Counted from the first letter of the stretch, positions 7,672 through 16,544 are shown. The stretch is DNA of 64,000 bases from Deltaproteobacteria bacterium (GCA_016713535.1 JADJOY010000003.1:310001-374000); one strand, 5' to 3'. Program-made: numbers and translations. The notes: a model not told the origin generated them from the letters alone.

Positions 7672-8481
7672 TCAGCGCCCCTTCCACTCGGGCGGGCGCT
7701 TCTCGGCGAAGGCGCGCGGGCCCTCCATGGCGTCCTCGGTGGAGAACACCCGCGCCGCCATGAAGAGCTCGTCGTTGAGCGCCTCCTGGAGCGGCTTCTT
7801 GAGGCCGGTCAGCACCGACTCCTTGATGGCGCGGATCGCGCAGGGGCCGTTCTTGTTGATCTTCTCCGCGAACTCGAAGGCGGTCTCGAGGAGCTTCTCG
7901 TGCGGCACCACGCGGTTCACGATGCCGAAGTCGTAGGCGCGCTGGGCGTCGATGTAGTCGGCGGTGAGCAGCATCTCCATGGCGTGCACGAAGCCGATGT
8001 GGCGCGGCAGGTAGACCGTGGTGCCGCCGCCCGGGAAGAGCCCGCGGCGCGCCTCGGCGACGCAAAAGCGCGCCTTCTCGGAGGCGAAGCGCAGATCCAT
8101 GCCGTGCAGCATCTCCAGGCCGCCCGCGGCGCAGGTGCCGTTGATCGCGGCGATCACCGGCTTGTAGAGCTCGAAGTCGCGCAGCACCGCCACCAGCGGC
8201 GCGTCGTCGGGGTACTTGCCGCCGCCCAGCTTCTTCTCGCCGGAGGCGAGGTCGTCGATGTTGTCGGTCACCATCGGCACGAAGCTCTTGAGGTCCGCGC
8301 CCACGCAGAACACGTCTTCCTTGCCGGTGATGATCGCGGTCCACAGCGACTCGTCGTCGCGGAAGCGGATCCACGCGTTCGCGAGCTCGCCGAAGTGCTC
8401 CATGTCGAGCGAGTTCTTGGCGTGAACGCGGTCGATGGTGATGAGCGCTACCTTGCCGTGTGTCTCGAAATGGATCGCCAC
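7672..8481 (-). CDS. enoyl-CoA hydratase/isomerase (crotonase family)
   Basis: A 269-residue crotonase-fold protein. The oxyanion-hole region FCVGADLKS is near 58-66. The two acidic residues expected of a hydratase are present: Glu123 in GGLEMLHGMD and Glu143 in VAEARRGLFPGGG. It would hydrate trans-2-enoyl-CoA from the adjoining acyl-CoA dehydrogenases. The gene lies 40 nt after the aldehyde dehydrogenase and 1 nt before the dehydrogenase at 7670. Crotonases also include isomerases, lyases and hydrolases, so the exact reaction is not certain. Confidence 0.92.
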   Translation of the reverse strand: MAIHFETHGKVALITIDRVHAKNSLDMEHFGELANAWIRFRDDESLWTAIITGKEDVFCVGADLKSFVPMVTDNIDDLASGEKKLGGGKYPDDAPLVAVLRDFELYKPVIAAINGTCAAGGLEMLHGMDLRFASEKARFCVAEARRGLFPGGGTTVYLPRHIGFVHAMEMLLTADYIDAQRAYDFGIVNRVVPHEKLLETAFEFAEKINKNGPCAIRAIKESVLTGLKKPLQEALNDELFMAARVFSTEDAMEGPRAFAEKRPPEWKGR

Positions 8482-8521
8482 CTCGGTCTCCTTCAGGGCC
8501 GGTCGGGATTCGGACGGGACG

Positions 8522-10138
8522 TCAGGACGGACGGGTCTGGGCGCGGCGCGCCACGCGGAGGAGCCGGCGAGGGGGGCCGAACATCGCCCGGATCGCGAGC
8601 TTGAGGACGTCGTAGGTGCGCGGGTGGTACGGGAACCCGAAGAACTCGCGACCGAGGCCGAGGATGTCCTCCACCACGGTCTTGACCCGCGACAGCTCGA
8701 TCAGCCCTTCCTCGCCGTGGCTGCGGCCGAAGCCGCTCTCCTTGACGCCGCCGAAGGGCAGCGCGGGGATGCCGTAGGTGAGGAGGCAGTCGTTGATGAC
8801 GACCCCGCCCACCTCGAGACGGTCCGCGATCGTGCGGGCGCGCTCGCGGTCGCGCGACCACACGCTCGCGCTCAGGCCGTAGCGGCCGGCGTTGCAGGCG
8901 CGGATCGCCTCGTCGTCGCTCTCGACCTTCACCACCGCGAGCACCGGCCCGAACGTCTCCTCCTCGAGGAGCTTCATGCCGCTCGTGACCTCGGTGACCA
9001 CCGTGGGTGGCAAGAAGAGCCCGGGTAGGTCGGGGCGGCGCTCGCCACCCACGCGCACGCGCGCGCCCTTGGCGAGGGCGTCGGTGAGCTGGTCGAGGAC
9101 GATCTCGACCTGGCGTGCGAACGACATCGAGCCGATGTGGACCCCAGGCTGGTCGCGAGGGCCCTGGTTCACGCGCCGGGTCTCGGCGAGCACCTTGTCG
9201 ACGAACGCGTCGTGGACGGAGGCATGGACGTAGGCGCGCTCGATCGAGACGCAAGCCTGCCCGCAGTTGGTGAAGGCGCCCCACACTGCGGCGGCCGCGG
9301 CGCGGTCGAGGTCGGCGTCGTCGCACACCACCATCGGATCCTTGCCGCCGAGCTCGAGCACCAGCGGTGTGAGCGTCTCGGCCGCCGCCGCCATGACGCG
9401 TTTGCCGGTCGCGACACTGCCGGTGAAGACGAGCTTGTCGACGCCGCTCTTCACGAGCGCCTCGCCGGTGGCGCCGTCGCCGGTGACGATCTGCACGAGC
9501 TCGGGGTCGGGGAGCGCGCCGCGCAGAAGCTCGCCCACCAGGAGGCCCGAGAAGGGGGTGAGCTCCGAGGGCTTGATGACCACGGCGTTGCCGGCGACCA
9601 GCGCGGTCAGCGCGGGGCCGGCCGCGAGGTTGACCGGCGAGTTCCACGGCGCGATCACCCCGATCACGCCGTGCGGCTGGTAGACGCGCCGCGCGCGCTT
9701 GTGGGGCAGCGAGCCGGTGCCGCTGCGCCGCGACGAGAGGGTGCGGACCGCGGTCTTCTCGTAAAAGGTGAGCAGATCGCACACCGCGAGCACGTCCTGG
9801 GCGAGGGTCTCGACCCGGGACTTGCCGGTCTCGCGGCCGGTCACCTCGACGATGCGGTCCGCCTGCTCGACGAAGGCGCGGTGCGCGCGGGCGATCCACG
9901 CGAGCCGTTCGCGCACCGGGAGCGCCCCCCACGCCGGCTGCGCCGCGCGCGCGCGCGACACCGCGGCTCGCACCGCCTCGGTATCCAGGACCGGCGCCTC
10001 GCCAACCGCCGTCAGCGTCGATGGATCCGTGACGCTGAGCGTGCGCGGGCGAGGGACGGTCGACGTGGGAGCCGATGGGGCGAGCGGGATGGGCTCTGGC
10101 GCTCGGTCGTGCGCGGGCGAGACTTCGGATGCGAGCAC
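8522..10138 (-). CDS. aldehyde dehydrogenase (NAD(P)-dependent)
   Basis: A 538-residue aldehyde dehydrogenase oxidising an aldehyde to a carboxylate, probably feeding the acyl-CoA ligase downstream. Visible residues: PWN at 164-166, the general base Glu262 in LELGGKD, and the nucleophile Cys296 in FTNCGQAC. FGPV and the C-terminal PFGGVKESG motif are intact. A tail after residue 505 (GREFFGFPYHPRTYDVLKLA) is hydrophobic/basic and could touch the membrane. The start is a GTG at 10138 with a weak GAGG upstream. The N-terminal 35 residues are Pro/Ala-rich and may be over-called. It is the first gene of the cluster and lies 21 nt downstream of a perfect palindrome. Confidence 0.93.
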   Translation of the reverse strand: MLASEVSPAHDRAPEPIPLAPSAPTSTVPRPRTLSVTDPSTLTAVGEAPVLDTEAVRAAVSRARAAQPAWGALPVRERLAWIARAHRAFVEQADRIVEVTGRETGKSRVETLAQDVLAVCDLLTFYEKTAVRTLSSRRSGTGSLPHKRARRVYQPHGVIGVIAPWNSPVNLAAGPALTALVAGNAVVIKPSELTPFSGLLVGELLRGALPDPELVQIVTGDGATGEALVKSGVDKLVFTGSVATGKRVMAAAAETLTPLVLELGGKDPMVVCDDADLDRAAAAAVWGAFTNCGQACVSIERAYVHASVHDAFVDKVLAETRRVNQGPRDQPGVHIGSMSFARQVEIVLDQLTDALAKGARVRVGGERRPDLPGLFLPPTVVTEVTSGMKLLEEETFGPVLAVVKVESDDEAIRACNAGRYGLSASVWSRDRERARTIADRLEVGGVVINDCLLTYGIPALPFGGVKESGFGRSHGEEGLIELSRVKTVVEDILGLGREFFGFPYHPRTYDVLKLAIRAMFGPPRRLLRVARRAQTRPS

Positions 10139-10159
10139 GCGTGCGCCTCGTCGGAGTTC

Positions 10160-10182
10160 GTTTTTGACGAATCGTCAAAAAC
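10160..10182. promoter_or_regulatory. perfect palindromic operator candidate
   Basis: GTTTTTGACGA and its exact complement TCGTCAAAAAC flank one central A. This AT-rich 11-1-11 palindrome stands out in 70 percent GC DNA and lies 21 nt upstream of the first gene of the CoA-thioester cluster. Its form is that of a dimeric repressor site, for example a TetR- or GntR-type fatty-acid regulator. No such regulator gene is in the window. Confidence 0.65.
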
Positions 10183-10291
10183 GTACCGCAACTCACCGTG
10201 GCTGTAAAACCGAACGTCCCGCGTCGGAGATGCGCCGCCGGCCCGATGCGCTCGGCCGGCGGCGGCGAGCGACGACCGTGACGCGCGGCGC

Positions 10292-10669
10292 TCAGCCGCC
10301 TTCGAAGATGGCAGACAGCGCCGCCGCGAGGCGCTGCGGCTCGACCGGCTTGCCCAGGCGCATGACCTTGCCGAGACCCGCGGGGACCTCGCCGCTGCCG
10401 TAGCCGGTGAGGAAGAGGAACGGGATCGAGCGCCCGCGCAGCACCTCGGCGACGGGCAGGCTCGAGCGCTCGCGGACGTTGAGGTCGAGGATCGCGCCGT
10501 CGAGCGGGGCGGAGCGGGCGTACGAGAGCGCGTCGTCGATGCTGCCGGCCGGGCCGACCGACTCGTGACCGAGACGGTCGAGGATGCGACACAGAAGCCG
10601 CGCCTGGAGCGCGTCGTCCTCGACCACGAGGATCCGGCGGCGCGTAGCGCGGGGAGTGGGTGTCTTCAT
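10292..10669 (-). CDS. single-domain response regulator
   Basis: A 125-residue receiver domain with no output domain. The acidic pocket is at D18/D19, the phospho-acceptor Asp62 is in AILDLNVRERS, the Thr is in FLFLTGYGS, and the conserved Lys is K107 in RLGKPVE. The N-terminal segment (about 11 residues) is basic. The ATG at 10669 is chosen because the receiver begins ten residues later; the frame stays open upstream through repeats. It is not obviously part of the flanking metabolic or flagellar units. Receivers of this ILDLNV type are often partners of hybrid or PAS-type kinases, but the partner is unknown. Confidence 0.85.
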   Translation of the reverse strand: MKTPTPRATRRRILVVEDDALQARLLCRILDRLGHESVGPAGSIDDALSYARSAPLDGAILDLNVRERSSLPVAEVLRGRSIPFLFLTGYGSGEVPAGLGKVMRLGKPVEPQRLAAALSAIFEGG

Positions 10670-10976
10670 TCGCTCGAGGGGATGGTGGGAGGAGACGGCG
10701 GGTGACGAAGCGACGCGCCGTTTCGTCGCGAGCATACAGCGATCCGCGAAGGTCGGCGCCGCGAGCGGGCTTCGTCGCGCGTCGAATATCCGCGTAGAAA
10801 ACGAGGTGTCGGCGCGGAGCCCCAGCGCCGGTAGCGCGGGTGCTATGTGCGACGTCACGATTCGTATTGACCGGTCTCGGCGTCCCATCGGCTTCGGCGG
10901 CGACGAAGCGCCGCCCTCCAGCCCGTTCGGCGCAAGGGCGATCCAAATCGTGGTGGGCCATTTGGCCCGGACGGGG

Positions 10977-11556
10977 CGGGGTCTTGGAAAGACCCCGGTG
11001 GGAATCGCGACGAGGGGAGTCCGGCTCGGCCCGCGCCGGCGGCGCGGGGGGGGGCGGGGGGGGGGGCCCGGCCGGCCCCCCCCCGGCGGGGGGCGTTGGG
11101 CGCAAGGGGGCGCGGCGCGGCGGGCGCGCGGCGCGTTGCCGCGCCGGATTTGGGGTGGGGCCCCGTCCCGATTCACTCCGGTCGGGGCGGGGTCTTGGAA
11201 AGACCCCGGTGGGAATCCGCGCGACGGGGGGGGGCGGGGACCGTGGGAATCGCGACCGGCTCGGCCCGCGCCGGCGGCGCGCGGCGCGTTGCCGCGCCGG
11301 ATTTGGGGTGGGGCCCCGTCCGGATTCACTCCGGACGGGGCGGGGTCTTGGAAAGACCCCGGAGAGGCACGCGGCGGGGGGCTGGAACAGCCATGCGGTT
11401 AGCCAAAGGGCCAGCCCGGGATCCCGGATCGCGGACCGATCGGACTCGTTCTCGGCCCGTCGCGGCGCGACGGCGCGAGCGCAGCGAAGCGGCTTGGGGG
11501 TGGGGCCCCGTCCGAATTCACTTCGGACGGGGCGGGGGGCTGGAACAGCCCCCCGC
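10977..11556. repeat. mosaic hairpin repeats (GGA/GAA-loop and TTCAC-loop families)
   Basis: Three copies of CGGGGTCTT-GGA-AAGACCCCG occur at 10977-10997, 11188-11208 and 11341-11361. A related terminal copy, GCGGGGGGCTG-GAA-CAGCCCCCCGC, is at 11532-11556. Between them are stems with an invariant TTCAC loop, e.g. GCCCCGTCCGAA / TTCGGACGGGGC at 11505-11533. A second copy near 11314-11342 reads GTCCGGA/TCCGGAC with both arms changed together. The same modules recur, in the opposite orientation, at 29.2-29.9 kb. Confidence 0.75.
11532..11556 (-). terminator. terminator-like hairpin after flgE
   Basis: Perfect 11-bp stem GCGGGGGGCTG / CAGCCCCCCGC with a GAA triloop, starting 8 nt beyond the flgE stop codon. 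No U-run follows. It could end the flagellar transcript or protect its 3' end; it is also a member of the repeat family described for 10977-11556. Confidence 0.5.
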
Positions 11557-11563
11557 AGGAGGA

Positions 11564-12874
11564 TCAGATGATCTGCGTGAGCTGGTTGAGCAGATCGCTG
11601 TTGCTCGAGATCACCCGCGAGTTCGCCTGAAAAGCGCGCTGGTTGGTGATCATGTTCACGAACTCGGTGGCGAGGTCGACGTTCGACTGCTCGAGGGCGA
11701 AGTTGCTGACCGTTCCGATGCCGGCGGTGCCCGCCTCGCCGACCAGCGCGCTGCCCGACATCGGCGTCTCGATGTAGAGGTTGTCGCCGACGCGCTCGAG
11801 GCCCGACGGGTTCGCGAAGTTGGCGAGCGCGAGCCGTCCCAGCACCACGGTGTCGCCGTTCGAGAGCTGGCCGTTGATCGTGCCATCGGCCGCCACGGTG
11901 AAGCCGGTCGGCGCGCCCACCTTGGCGCCGTCCTGGCTGATCTTGAGCAGCACGTTCCCCGTCGAGTACTGGGTGGTGCCGCCGATTCCGGTGCCGCCGT
12001 CGCCCGTGATCGAGGAGCCGAAGTCGACCGTCACCGTGCTGGCGTTGGCGCCGTTCGACCAGTTGATCGTGAGCGGCGTGCCGCCGGTCGCGAAGCCGGG
12101 CTCGGTGTCGAGGAGACCGTCGCCGGTGAAGGCGATCGTGTCGGCCCCGCTCGAGACCTCGGTGTACTGGTCGGTCGCGCTACCCCCGGTGACCTCGGCG
12201 CTCGGCACCATCAGGTGCACCTCCCAGGTATTCGCCGTCGCCGTCTTCACGAAGAACATCTGTGCGGTGTGCGAGGTGCCGAGCGAGTCGTAGATCGTCA
12301 CCGCGTTGGCGTAGTCGGAGGTCGTGAACGGGTTGGCCGGGTCGAAGGTCTTGGTCGCGGCGGTGGTGGAGTTGAGGTTGGCCGTGAGCTCGACCGAAGT
12401 GGTCGGTGTGGGCGCGCCGAGCTCTCCGGCCAGCACCAGGTCGCCGATGGTGGCGGTGATCTCGCCCGCGTCGCCGGCCTGATAGCCCTGCACGATGTTG
12501 CCCGAGGGATCGACCAGGCGCCCCTGGTCGTCGAGGGTGAACTGGCCGGCGCGCGTGTACACCTGGCGGCCGGTGGAGTCGACGGCCATGAAGTAGCCCG
12601 CGCCCGTGATCGCCATGTCGGTGTCGATCTGGCTCTGCACCAAGGCACCCTGGCTCTGGTTCGTGCCGATCGCGAGGAGCTGCGTGCCGTTGCCGACGGT
12701 GCTCGACTCCGAGCCGGTGCTGCCGATCTCCTGGCCGAGCAACGCACCGAACTGCGCCGCGCCCGCCTTGAAGCCGGGTGTGCTCATGTTCGCGATGTTG
12801 TCGCCGATGACTCCGAGTGCCTGCCCGAAGCTGCGAAGACCCGAGATGCCGGTGTAGAGCGCGCTGTAGGCCAT
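11564..12874 (-). CDS. flgE: flagellar hook protein FlgE
   Basis: A 436-residue hook protein exported by the flagellar type III system and polymerised distal to the rod. The N-terminus MAYSALYTGISGLRSFGQ with DNIANMSTPGFK is the rod/hook D0 signature, and the C-terminus ends NVDLATEFVNMITNQRAFQ followed by NSRVISSNSDLLNQL, the matching coiled-coil half. The central D1/D2 region is Thr/Gly-rich. The ATG at 12874 follows a GGAAGGAGT-like ribosome site. It is the last gene of the flagellar unit, 34 nt after flgD. Confidence 0.97.
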   Translation of the reverse strand: MAYSALYTGISGLRSFGQALGVIGDNIANMSTPGFKAGAAQFGALLGQEIGSTGSESSTVGNGTQLLAIGTNQSQGALVQSQIDTDMAITGAGYFMAVDSTGRQVYTRAGQFTLDDQGRLVDPSGNIVQGYQAGDAGEITATIGDLVLAGELGAPTPTTSVELTANLNSTTAATKTFDPANPFTTSDYANAVTIYDSLGTSHTAQMFFVKTATANTWEVHLMVPSAEVTGGSATDQYTEVSSGADTIAFTGDGLLDTEPGFATGGTPLTINWSNGANASTVTVDFGSSITGDGGTGIGGTTQYSTGNVLLKISQDGAKVGAPTGFTVAADGTINGQLSNGDTVVLGRLALANFANPSGLERVGDNLYIETPMSGSALVGEAGTAGIGTVSNFALEQSNVDLATEFVNMITNQRAFQANSRVISSNSDLLNQLTQII

Positions 12875-12908
12875 GGTGACTCCTTCCTTGGAGTTGCGCC
12901 GGACGTGA

Positions 12909-13607
12909 TCAGCCTGACGTGGAGGGCGTGGCTGGTGCGGCGATGCGGGTGAGCTCGTCGAGCCGTACGGACTGCCCGTTCACGTCGACGTAGATCTGAC
13001 CATCGTGGTCGGAGACCGCGGTGATGACGCCGTGGGTGCTGACGGTGGCGGCGACGGGCCTGCCGTCGGCACCGAGCGCCGTGACCTTCACCGTGTACTC
13101 GCCGTTGGCGATGTGGGAGGTCGAGGTGCCGTCGAGGTTGACGGTGAACTTCCCGGTGTCCGTCGGCCCCTGGGTGACGGCGCGAACCACTCCGCCGCCG
13201 GCCTCGATCACCTCGATCTGCACGCTCGACGCGGCTGCGTCGAGCTTCACGTCGACCGTGCCGGCCATGCCATTGGTGACGTCGAGCGAGTTGGTCTCGA
13301 CGGTGGCGTCGAGGCCGATGAAGCCCGCCGCCTCGGCGAGCGTCACCGCGCCCACTCCGCTGCCCGAGCCGCTGCCCGATGGCGCGCTGTTCCCGGCGAT
13401 CGTGGTGAGCTGCTCGAGCGACGCCAGGGACACGAGCTGCTGCGTGAACTGGAAGTTGTCCATCGGCGCGAGTGGATCCTGGTAGGCAAGCTGGGTCACC
13501 AGCAGGGAAAGAAAGTCCGCTCCCCCGACGGTCGAGTCCTTGACCGGACTCTGGGCCGAGCTCGTGTCGGAGGCGCTGGTCGATCCAGAGATCCCTGAGG
13601 TTTCCAC
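12909..13607 (-). CDS. flgD: flagellar hook capping protein FlgD
   Basis: Scaffold protein that caps the growing hook during FlgE assembly. The hallmark ADFLSLLVTQLAYQDPLAP followed by MDNFQFTQQLVSLASLEQL is present (about residues 31-68), followed by the FlgD Ig/tudor-like C-terminal half. The GTG at 13607 (232 residues) is preferred because GAGGAA lies 7 nt upstream. A second GTG at 13640 overlaps the fliK stop as GTGA but has no ribosome site and would add 11 residues. It lies between fliK and flgE, the usual hook-gene order. Confidence 0.93.
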   Translation of the reverse strand: METSGISGSTSASDTSSAQSPVKDSTVGGADFLSLLVTQLAYQDPLAPMDNFQFTQQLVSLASLEQLTTIAGNSAPSGSGSGSGVGAVTLAEAAGFIGLDATVETNSLDVTNGMAGTVDVKLDAAASSVQIEVIEAGGGVVRAVTQGPTDTGKFTVNLDGTSTSHIANGEYTVKVTALGADGRPVAATVSTHGVITAVSDHDGQIYVDVNGQSVRLDELTRIAAPATPSTSG

Positions 13608-13636
13608 GGTGTGTTCCTCGCGGACGCGCCGTTCGG

Positions 13637-15583
13637 TCACACGGTGACGTCGAGAGCGCGTCGGTGGCCTTCGAGCCCCGTTGCTGGCGCCGTGCCATCG
13701 AGCACGGCGCGTGCCGGTCCCGTCGCGCGCGGCGGCGGGGGTGGCTGCGCGCCGAACGGGAGGCCGTCCCGTGCATCCCGTGCGTCGCGTTCGGTGGCAC
13801 CGTGGCCGCCGGTGCCCGTCGAGACGTCGAAGCCGCCGAGCTCGAGGTGCTGCTGGCGGAGGTGATCGCGGAGGTCGTCGCGGCCCGACGAGAGCTCGGT
13901 GCGCAGCGCGTCGTCGCCGGTGACGATCGACGCATGCACCGCTTCACCGCGCATCTCGAGGCGCACCTCGAGCCGGGGGCCGTCGGCGGGCTCGAGGGTC
14001 ATGCGCAGGGACGACGGCGGTGTGGCGCCGGTTGCCGGATCGGTGGGGTGCGGGCTCGCGGCATCACCGGCGGCGCGCTCGTCCGGCGCCGCGGTGGCGG
14101 GCGCCGCGCGAGGAGCGTCCGACGGCGCGTGTGGCCCCGCGTCCTGGAGCGCGGCCTCGCCCGCGCGAGACGCGAGTGGCGGCCTCGCGGCGGGATCGTC
14201 GCGGCGTCGTGCGGTGGGGCTCGCGCTGGCGGCGGTCGCGGAGTCGCGCGCGCCGCTCTCGGGGTCGCGCCACGGCGGCGATTCGTCGGACGGATCGCCG
14301 GCAGCCGCCTGTCCCGTGGCGGCGGATCGCCGGTGGTTGCCCGAGCTGGCGTCCGTCGCGTGTGCAGCATCGGCGTTCGTCGCACCTGCATGTTCGGACG
14401 GGGCCGTGTTGGTGGACGCGGCGGCGCCCGCGCTCGCGCCCGGCGTCTTGGCCTCGGCTTCGGCGCTCGCTGCGGGCGCCGCGTTCGCCGGCGTGGCGGG
14501 TGGGCTCGCCACCACCGTGGGGGGACGCGAAGCCGCGGCGGATGCCGAGTCGGCGCCCTTGGGGGCCGTCGGGAGACCGAGGTGAGGCGCCTCGGTGGGC
14601 GCGGTGACGGGAGGCGCGTCGGCGCGAGGCGTCAGGGCGGGGGCCGCCGCAGGCGCGTTACCGAGCGCATGGGCCGCAGCCACGGGCTCGCCGTCCACCG
14701 AGAGCGGGCGCCCCGCCGCGGCACGCGGCCACGAGCGCAGCTCGACCTCGTCGAGGACGCTCCGCACCGGCTCGCGCTCGGCCGTTTCGGCGGTACCCCG
14801 CTCGAAGCCGCCGTCGCGACGCGGGAGCTGCGCCGCTGCGCGCAGCAGCTCGAACGTGACGTGTGTGCCGGAGTCGATCTCGACGGTGCGCGCTTGCGGC
14901 GCGGCGCTCTCCGTGGCGTCGGCGCGGCCCTCCTCGATGAAAGAGGGCTCGGCGCTCGGCGCCGATGGGGGAGGTACCGGGTCCAGGGCGGGCGCCACGG
15001 TGGTGGCGCCCCTCTCGCCGCGAGGTAGTGGAGGAGGCGGCAGGGGAGGCCCCGCTTCCACCGTCGCGGCGAGGGGAGCAGATGATCGCGTCGAAGAGCG
15101 CGTCTCGGGCGCGGGGGCCGACTGCACCTCGGGACGCGGGAGTGGTGGCACGGGCGCCGCCGTGACGCTCGCCGGACTCGGGCTCGCGGCGGGCGCGGGC
15201 ACGGCCGCGATTGCCCCCTCGGCTTCGGTCGCCTCGACCGCCTCCTCGTCCGGTGCTTTCTCGTCGCCGGCGGGTGAAGCAGCGACGTTCGCGTGCTGCA
15301 CCGCACCGGTCGCCAGCGCGGCCGCCCACTCGAGGGCGAGTGCGTCCGCGAACGGCGTCGCGGCGCCACGCTTTGCGCTGGGTTTGGCTGCGGCGTCTAC
15401 GGCCGCGCCGGCGCGGCCCGTGCACGGCATCACGCCGAGCACCGCTTCGCTCGCGGCGCCGGGACCTCCCGCGCCACCTGCGCCGCCGGCGGCGCCCGCG
15501 AACGCGTCGGCGCCGGGGAAAGGGGACGAGGCGGCGGACCCGCCGCTGGCGACGACGATCGCGGGGCTCACGAGGGAGGTCAC
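13637..15583 (-). CDS. fliK: flagellar hook-length control protein FliK
   Basis: A 648-residue protein that senses hook length and switches export specificity. Most of it is an Ala/Pro-rich, low-complexity ruler (about residues 1-500). The conserved C-terminal Flg_hook domain follows (LRMTLEPADGPRLEVRLEM, then HLRQQHLELGGFDVS, about 520-590), and an unstructured tail. The length is above the 400-residue enterobacterial protein but normal for high-GC deltaproteobacteria. The GTG at 15583 overlaps the upstream stop as GTGA. An open frame continues upstream but is only the shadow of the MotE-like and fliJ genes. Confidence 0.88.
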   Translation of the reverse strand: MTSLVSPAIVVASGGSAASSPFPGADAFAGAAGGAGGAGGPGAASEAVLGVMPCTGRAGAAVDAAAKPSAKRGAATPFADALALEWAAALATGAVQHANVAASPAGDEKAPDEEAVEATEAEGAIAAVPAPAASPSPASVTAAPVPPLPRPEVQSAPAPETRSSTRSSAPLAATVEAGPPLPPPPLPRGERGATTVAPALDPVPPPSAPSAEPSFIEEGRADATESAAPQARTVEIDSGTHVTFELLRAAAQLPRRDGGFERGTAETAEREPVRSVLDEVELRSWPRAAAGRPLSVDGEPVAAAHALGNAPAAAPALTPRADAPPVTAPTEAPHLGLPTAPKGADSASAAASRPPTVVASPPATPANAAPAASAEAEAKTPGASAGAAASTNTAPSEHAGATNADAAHATDASSGNHRRSAATGQAAAGDPSDESPPWRDPESGARDSATAASASPTARRRDDPAARPPLASRAGEAALQDAGPHAPSDAPRAAPATAAPDERAAGDAASPHPTDPATGATPPSSLRMTLEPADGPRLEVRLEMRGEAVHASIVTGDDALRTELSSGRDDLRDHLRQQHLELGGFDVSTGTGGHGATERDARDARDGLPFGAQPPPPPRATGPARAVLDGTAPATGLEGHRRALDVTV

Positions 15584-16167
15584 GGGTTCTCGCTCTTGGA
15601 TGGAGGGTCGGGGCTCGCGTCGGGAGCGACGTAGCCCTGCGAGAGATCGACCGCCTTGTCGCTGTCGAGACTCGCCAGGACCTTGCCCGCGGCGGGGCCC
15701 TTCATGCTGCGCAGGATCTCGACGGCGACGTCGCGCTCCATCTGGGAGAGGCGCTCCGCAGCGTCGCTCGGGCTCATGGACTCGTAGATCTTCGCCAGCC
15801 CCTTGGCGCGGTCCTGGGCGTTGGCGAGGCGCCGCTCGGCTTCCTGCTTGAGCTTGGTCTGGAGCTCGGAGTAGGCGCGGATGCGGGTCTCGAGGTGCCC
15901 TTCGAGCTCCTTCAGGCGGCGCTCGCGGGCGTCGAGGTCGCGCGCACGGGCGTCGAGGTCGCGATCGCGACGCGCCAGCGAGCTCATCAGCGAGAGCTCC
16001 CCGTCGCTCAGGCAGCGGTCGGCGCGCGTCGGTCGCGCCTCGTCGCTCGCGGTGTCTGCGCCGTGCCCGGAGCCCTCCGCGCCGCCCTTCGCCGGCGCGG
16101 CCGCGGAGGCCTTGGCGGGTGGGCTCTGGGACGGCGCCTCCTCGGGCTTGCTCTCGGCGTGGAGCAC
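15580..16167 (-). CDS. MotE-like flagellar protein (MgtE-N-type domain)
   Basis: A 195-residue protein with a low-complexity N-terminus (1-50), a coiled coil (about 55-115, with ARRDRDLDARARDLDARERR) and an MgtE-N-like helical domain (about 125-170, IYESMSPSDAAERLSQMERD). This is the MotE family encoded next to fliJ/fliI in alpha- and deltaproteobacteria, where MotE acts as a periplasmic chaperone of the MotC/stator system. Unusually, no signal peptide or membrane segment is seen. The GTG start at 16167 lacks a ribosome site, and a TGA in the same frame lies just five codons upstream. The fliJ frame runs deep into this gene, so a nearby indel may have altered both ends. Confidence 0.7.
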   Translation of the reverse strand: MLHAESKPEEAPSQSPPAKASAAAPAKGGAEGSGHGADTASDEARPTRADRCLSDGELSLMSSLARRDRDLDARARDLDARERRLKELEGHLETRIRAYSELQTKLKQEAERRLANAQDRAKGLAKIYESMSPSDAAERLSQMERDVAVEILRSMKGPAAGKVLASLDSDKAVDLSQGYVAPDASPDPPSKSENP

Positions 16168-16544
16168 GGTGGGTCGTCGTTCTCACGCGCGACCGCACGG
16201 TTGTGCAGGGTCTCGACCATCTTGAGGTCGCGGTGCGCGCCGAGCAGCTTCTGGTGCTCGCGCTGGCACTCGCGCTCGAGCTCGTGGCGGACGGCGACGG
16301 CCAGCAGGCGCTGGTTGTGGAGGGCGGTGAGGTGCTCCTCCTCCATGCGCAGCTCGGCGCCGTCGAGGCCGTGGAAGGTGCCGTGGCGGATCGCGTCGAC
16401 GAGCTCGGAGATGCGCTCGGCCAAGGTGCTGATGAGCGCGTCCTGGGCGTGCAGCCGCTCCTCGGCGCGCGCGGAGTCACGGCGGCGCTCGTCCTCCTGC
16501 GCCTCTCGGTAGCGGACCAACGGCTCGATGCGCTGGGATTTCAC
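16008..16544 (-). CDS. fliJ: flagellar export chaperone FliJ (C-terminus probably frame-shifted)
   Basis: FliJ is the coiled-coil stalk and general chaperone of the flagellar export ATPase. The start is GTG at 16544, behind a strong AAGGAGGG. The first about 125 residues (QRIEPLVRYREAQEDERRR to KMVETLHNRAVAREN) form the expected antiparallel coiled coil. After that the frame becomes Arg/Pro-rich and overlaps the MotE-like gene for 160 nt, which is not normal FliJ sequence. A TGA in another frame at about 16183-16185 would end the protein near residue 120. The real end is therefore probably near 16180, with a small indel in the sequence or in the genome. Confidence 0.75.
   Translation of the reverse strand: MKSQRIEPLVRYREAQEDERRRDSARAEERLHAQDALISTLAERISELVDAIRHGTFHGLDGAELRMEEEHLTALHNQRLLAVAVRHELERECQREHQKLLGAHRDLKMVETLHNRAVARENDDPPCSTPRASPRRRRPRAHPPRPPRPRRRRAARRAPGTAQTPRATRRDRRAPTAA

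Larger units (their letters stand above)
10670..11563. other. 0.9-kb gene-free region: promoter part then hairpin repeats
   Basis: About 300 nt next to the receiver gene are comparatively ordinary and probably contain its promoter; GACGAA...TTCGTC half-sites lie at about 10703-10725. From about 10970 to 11557 the DNA is a mosaic of GC hairpins (listed separately) and low-complexity G/C tracts at 11045-11095, where the consensus itself is doubtful. No credible reading frame was found. Confidence 0.6.

Noticed and set aside
11045-11095. G-run tract as a quadruplex or replication signal
   Set aside because: Runs of 9-11 G/C next to each other are likely consensus artefacts; cannot be judged from this sequence.
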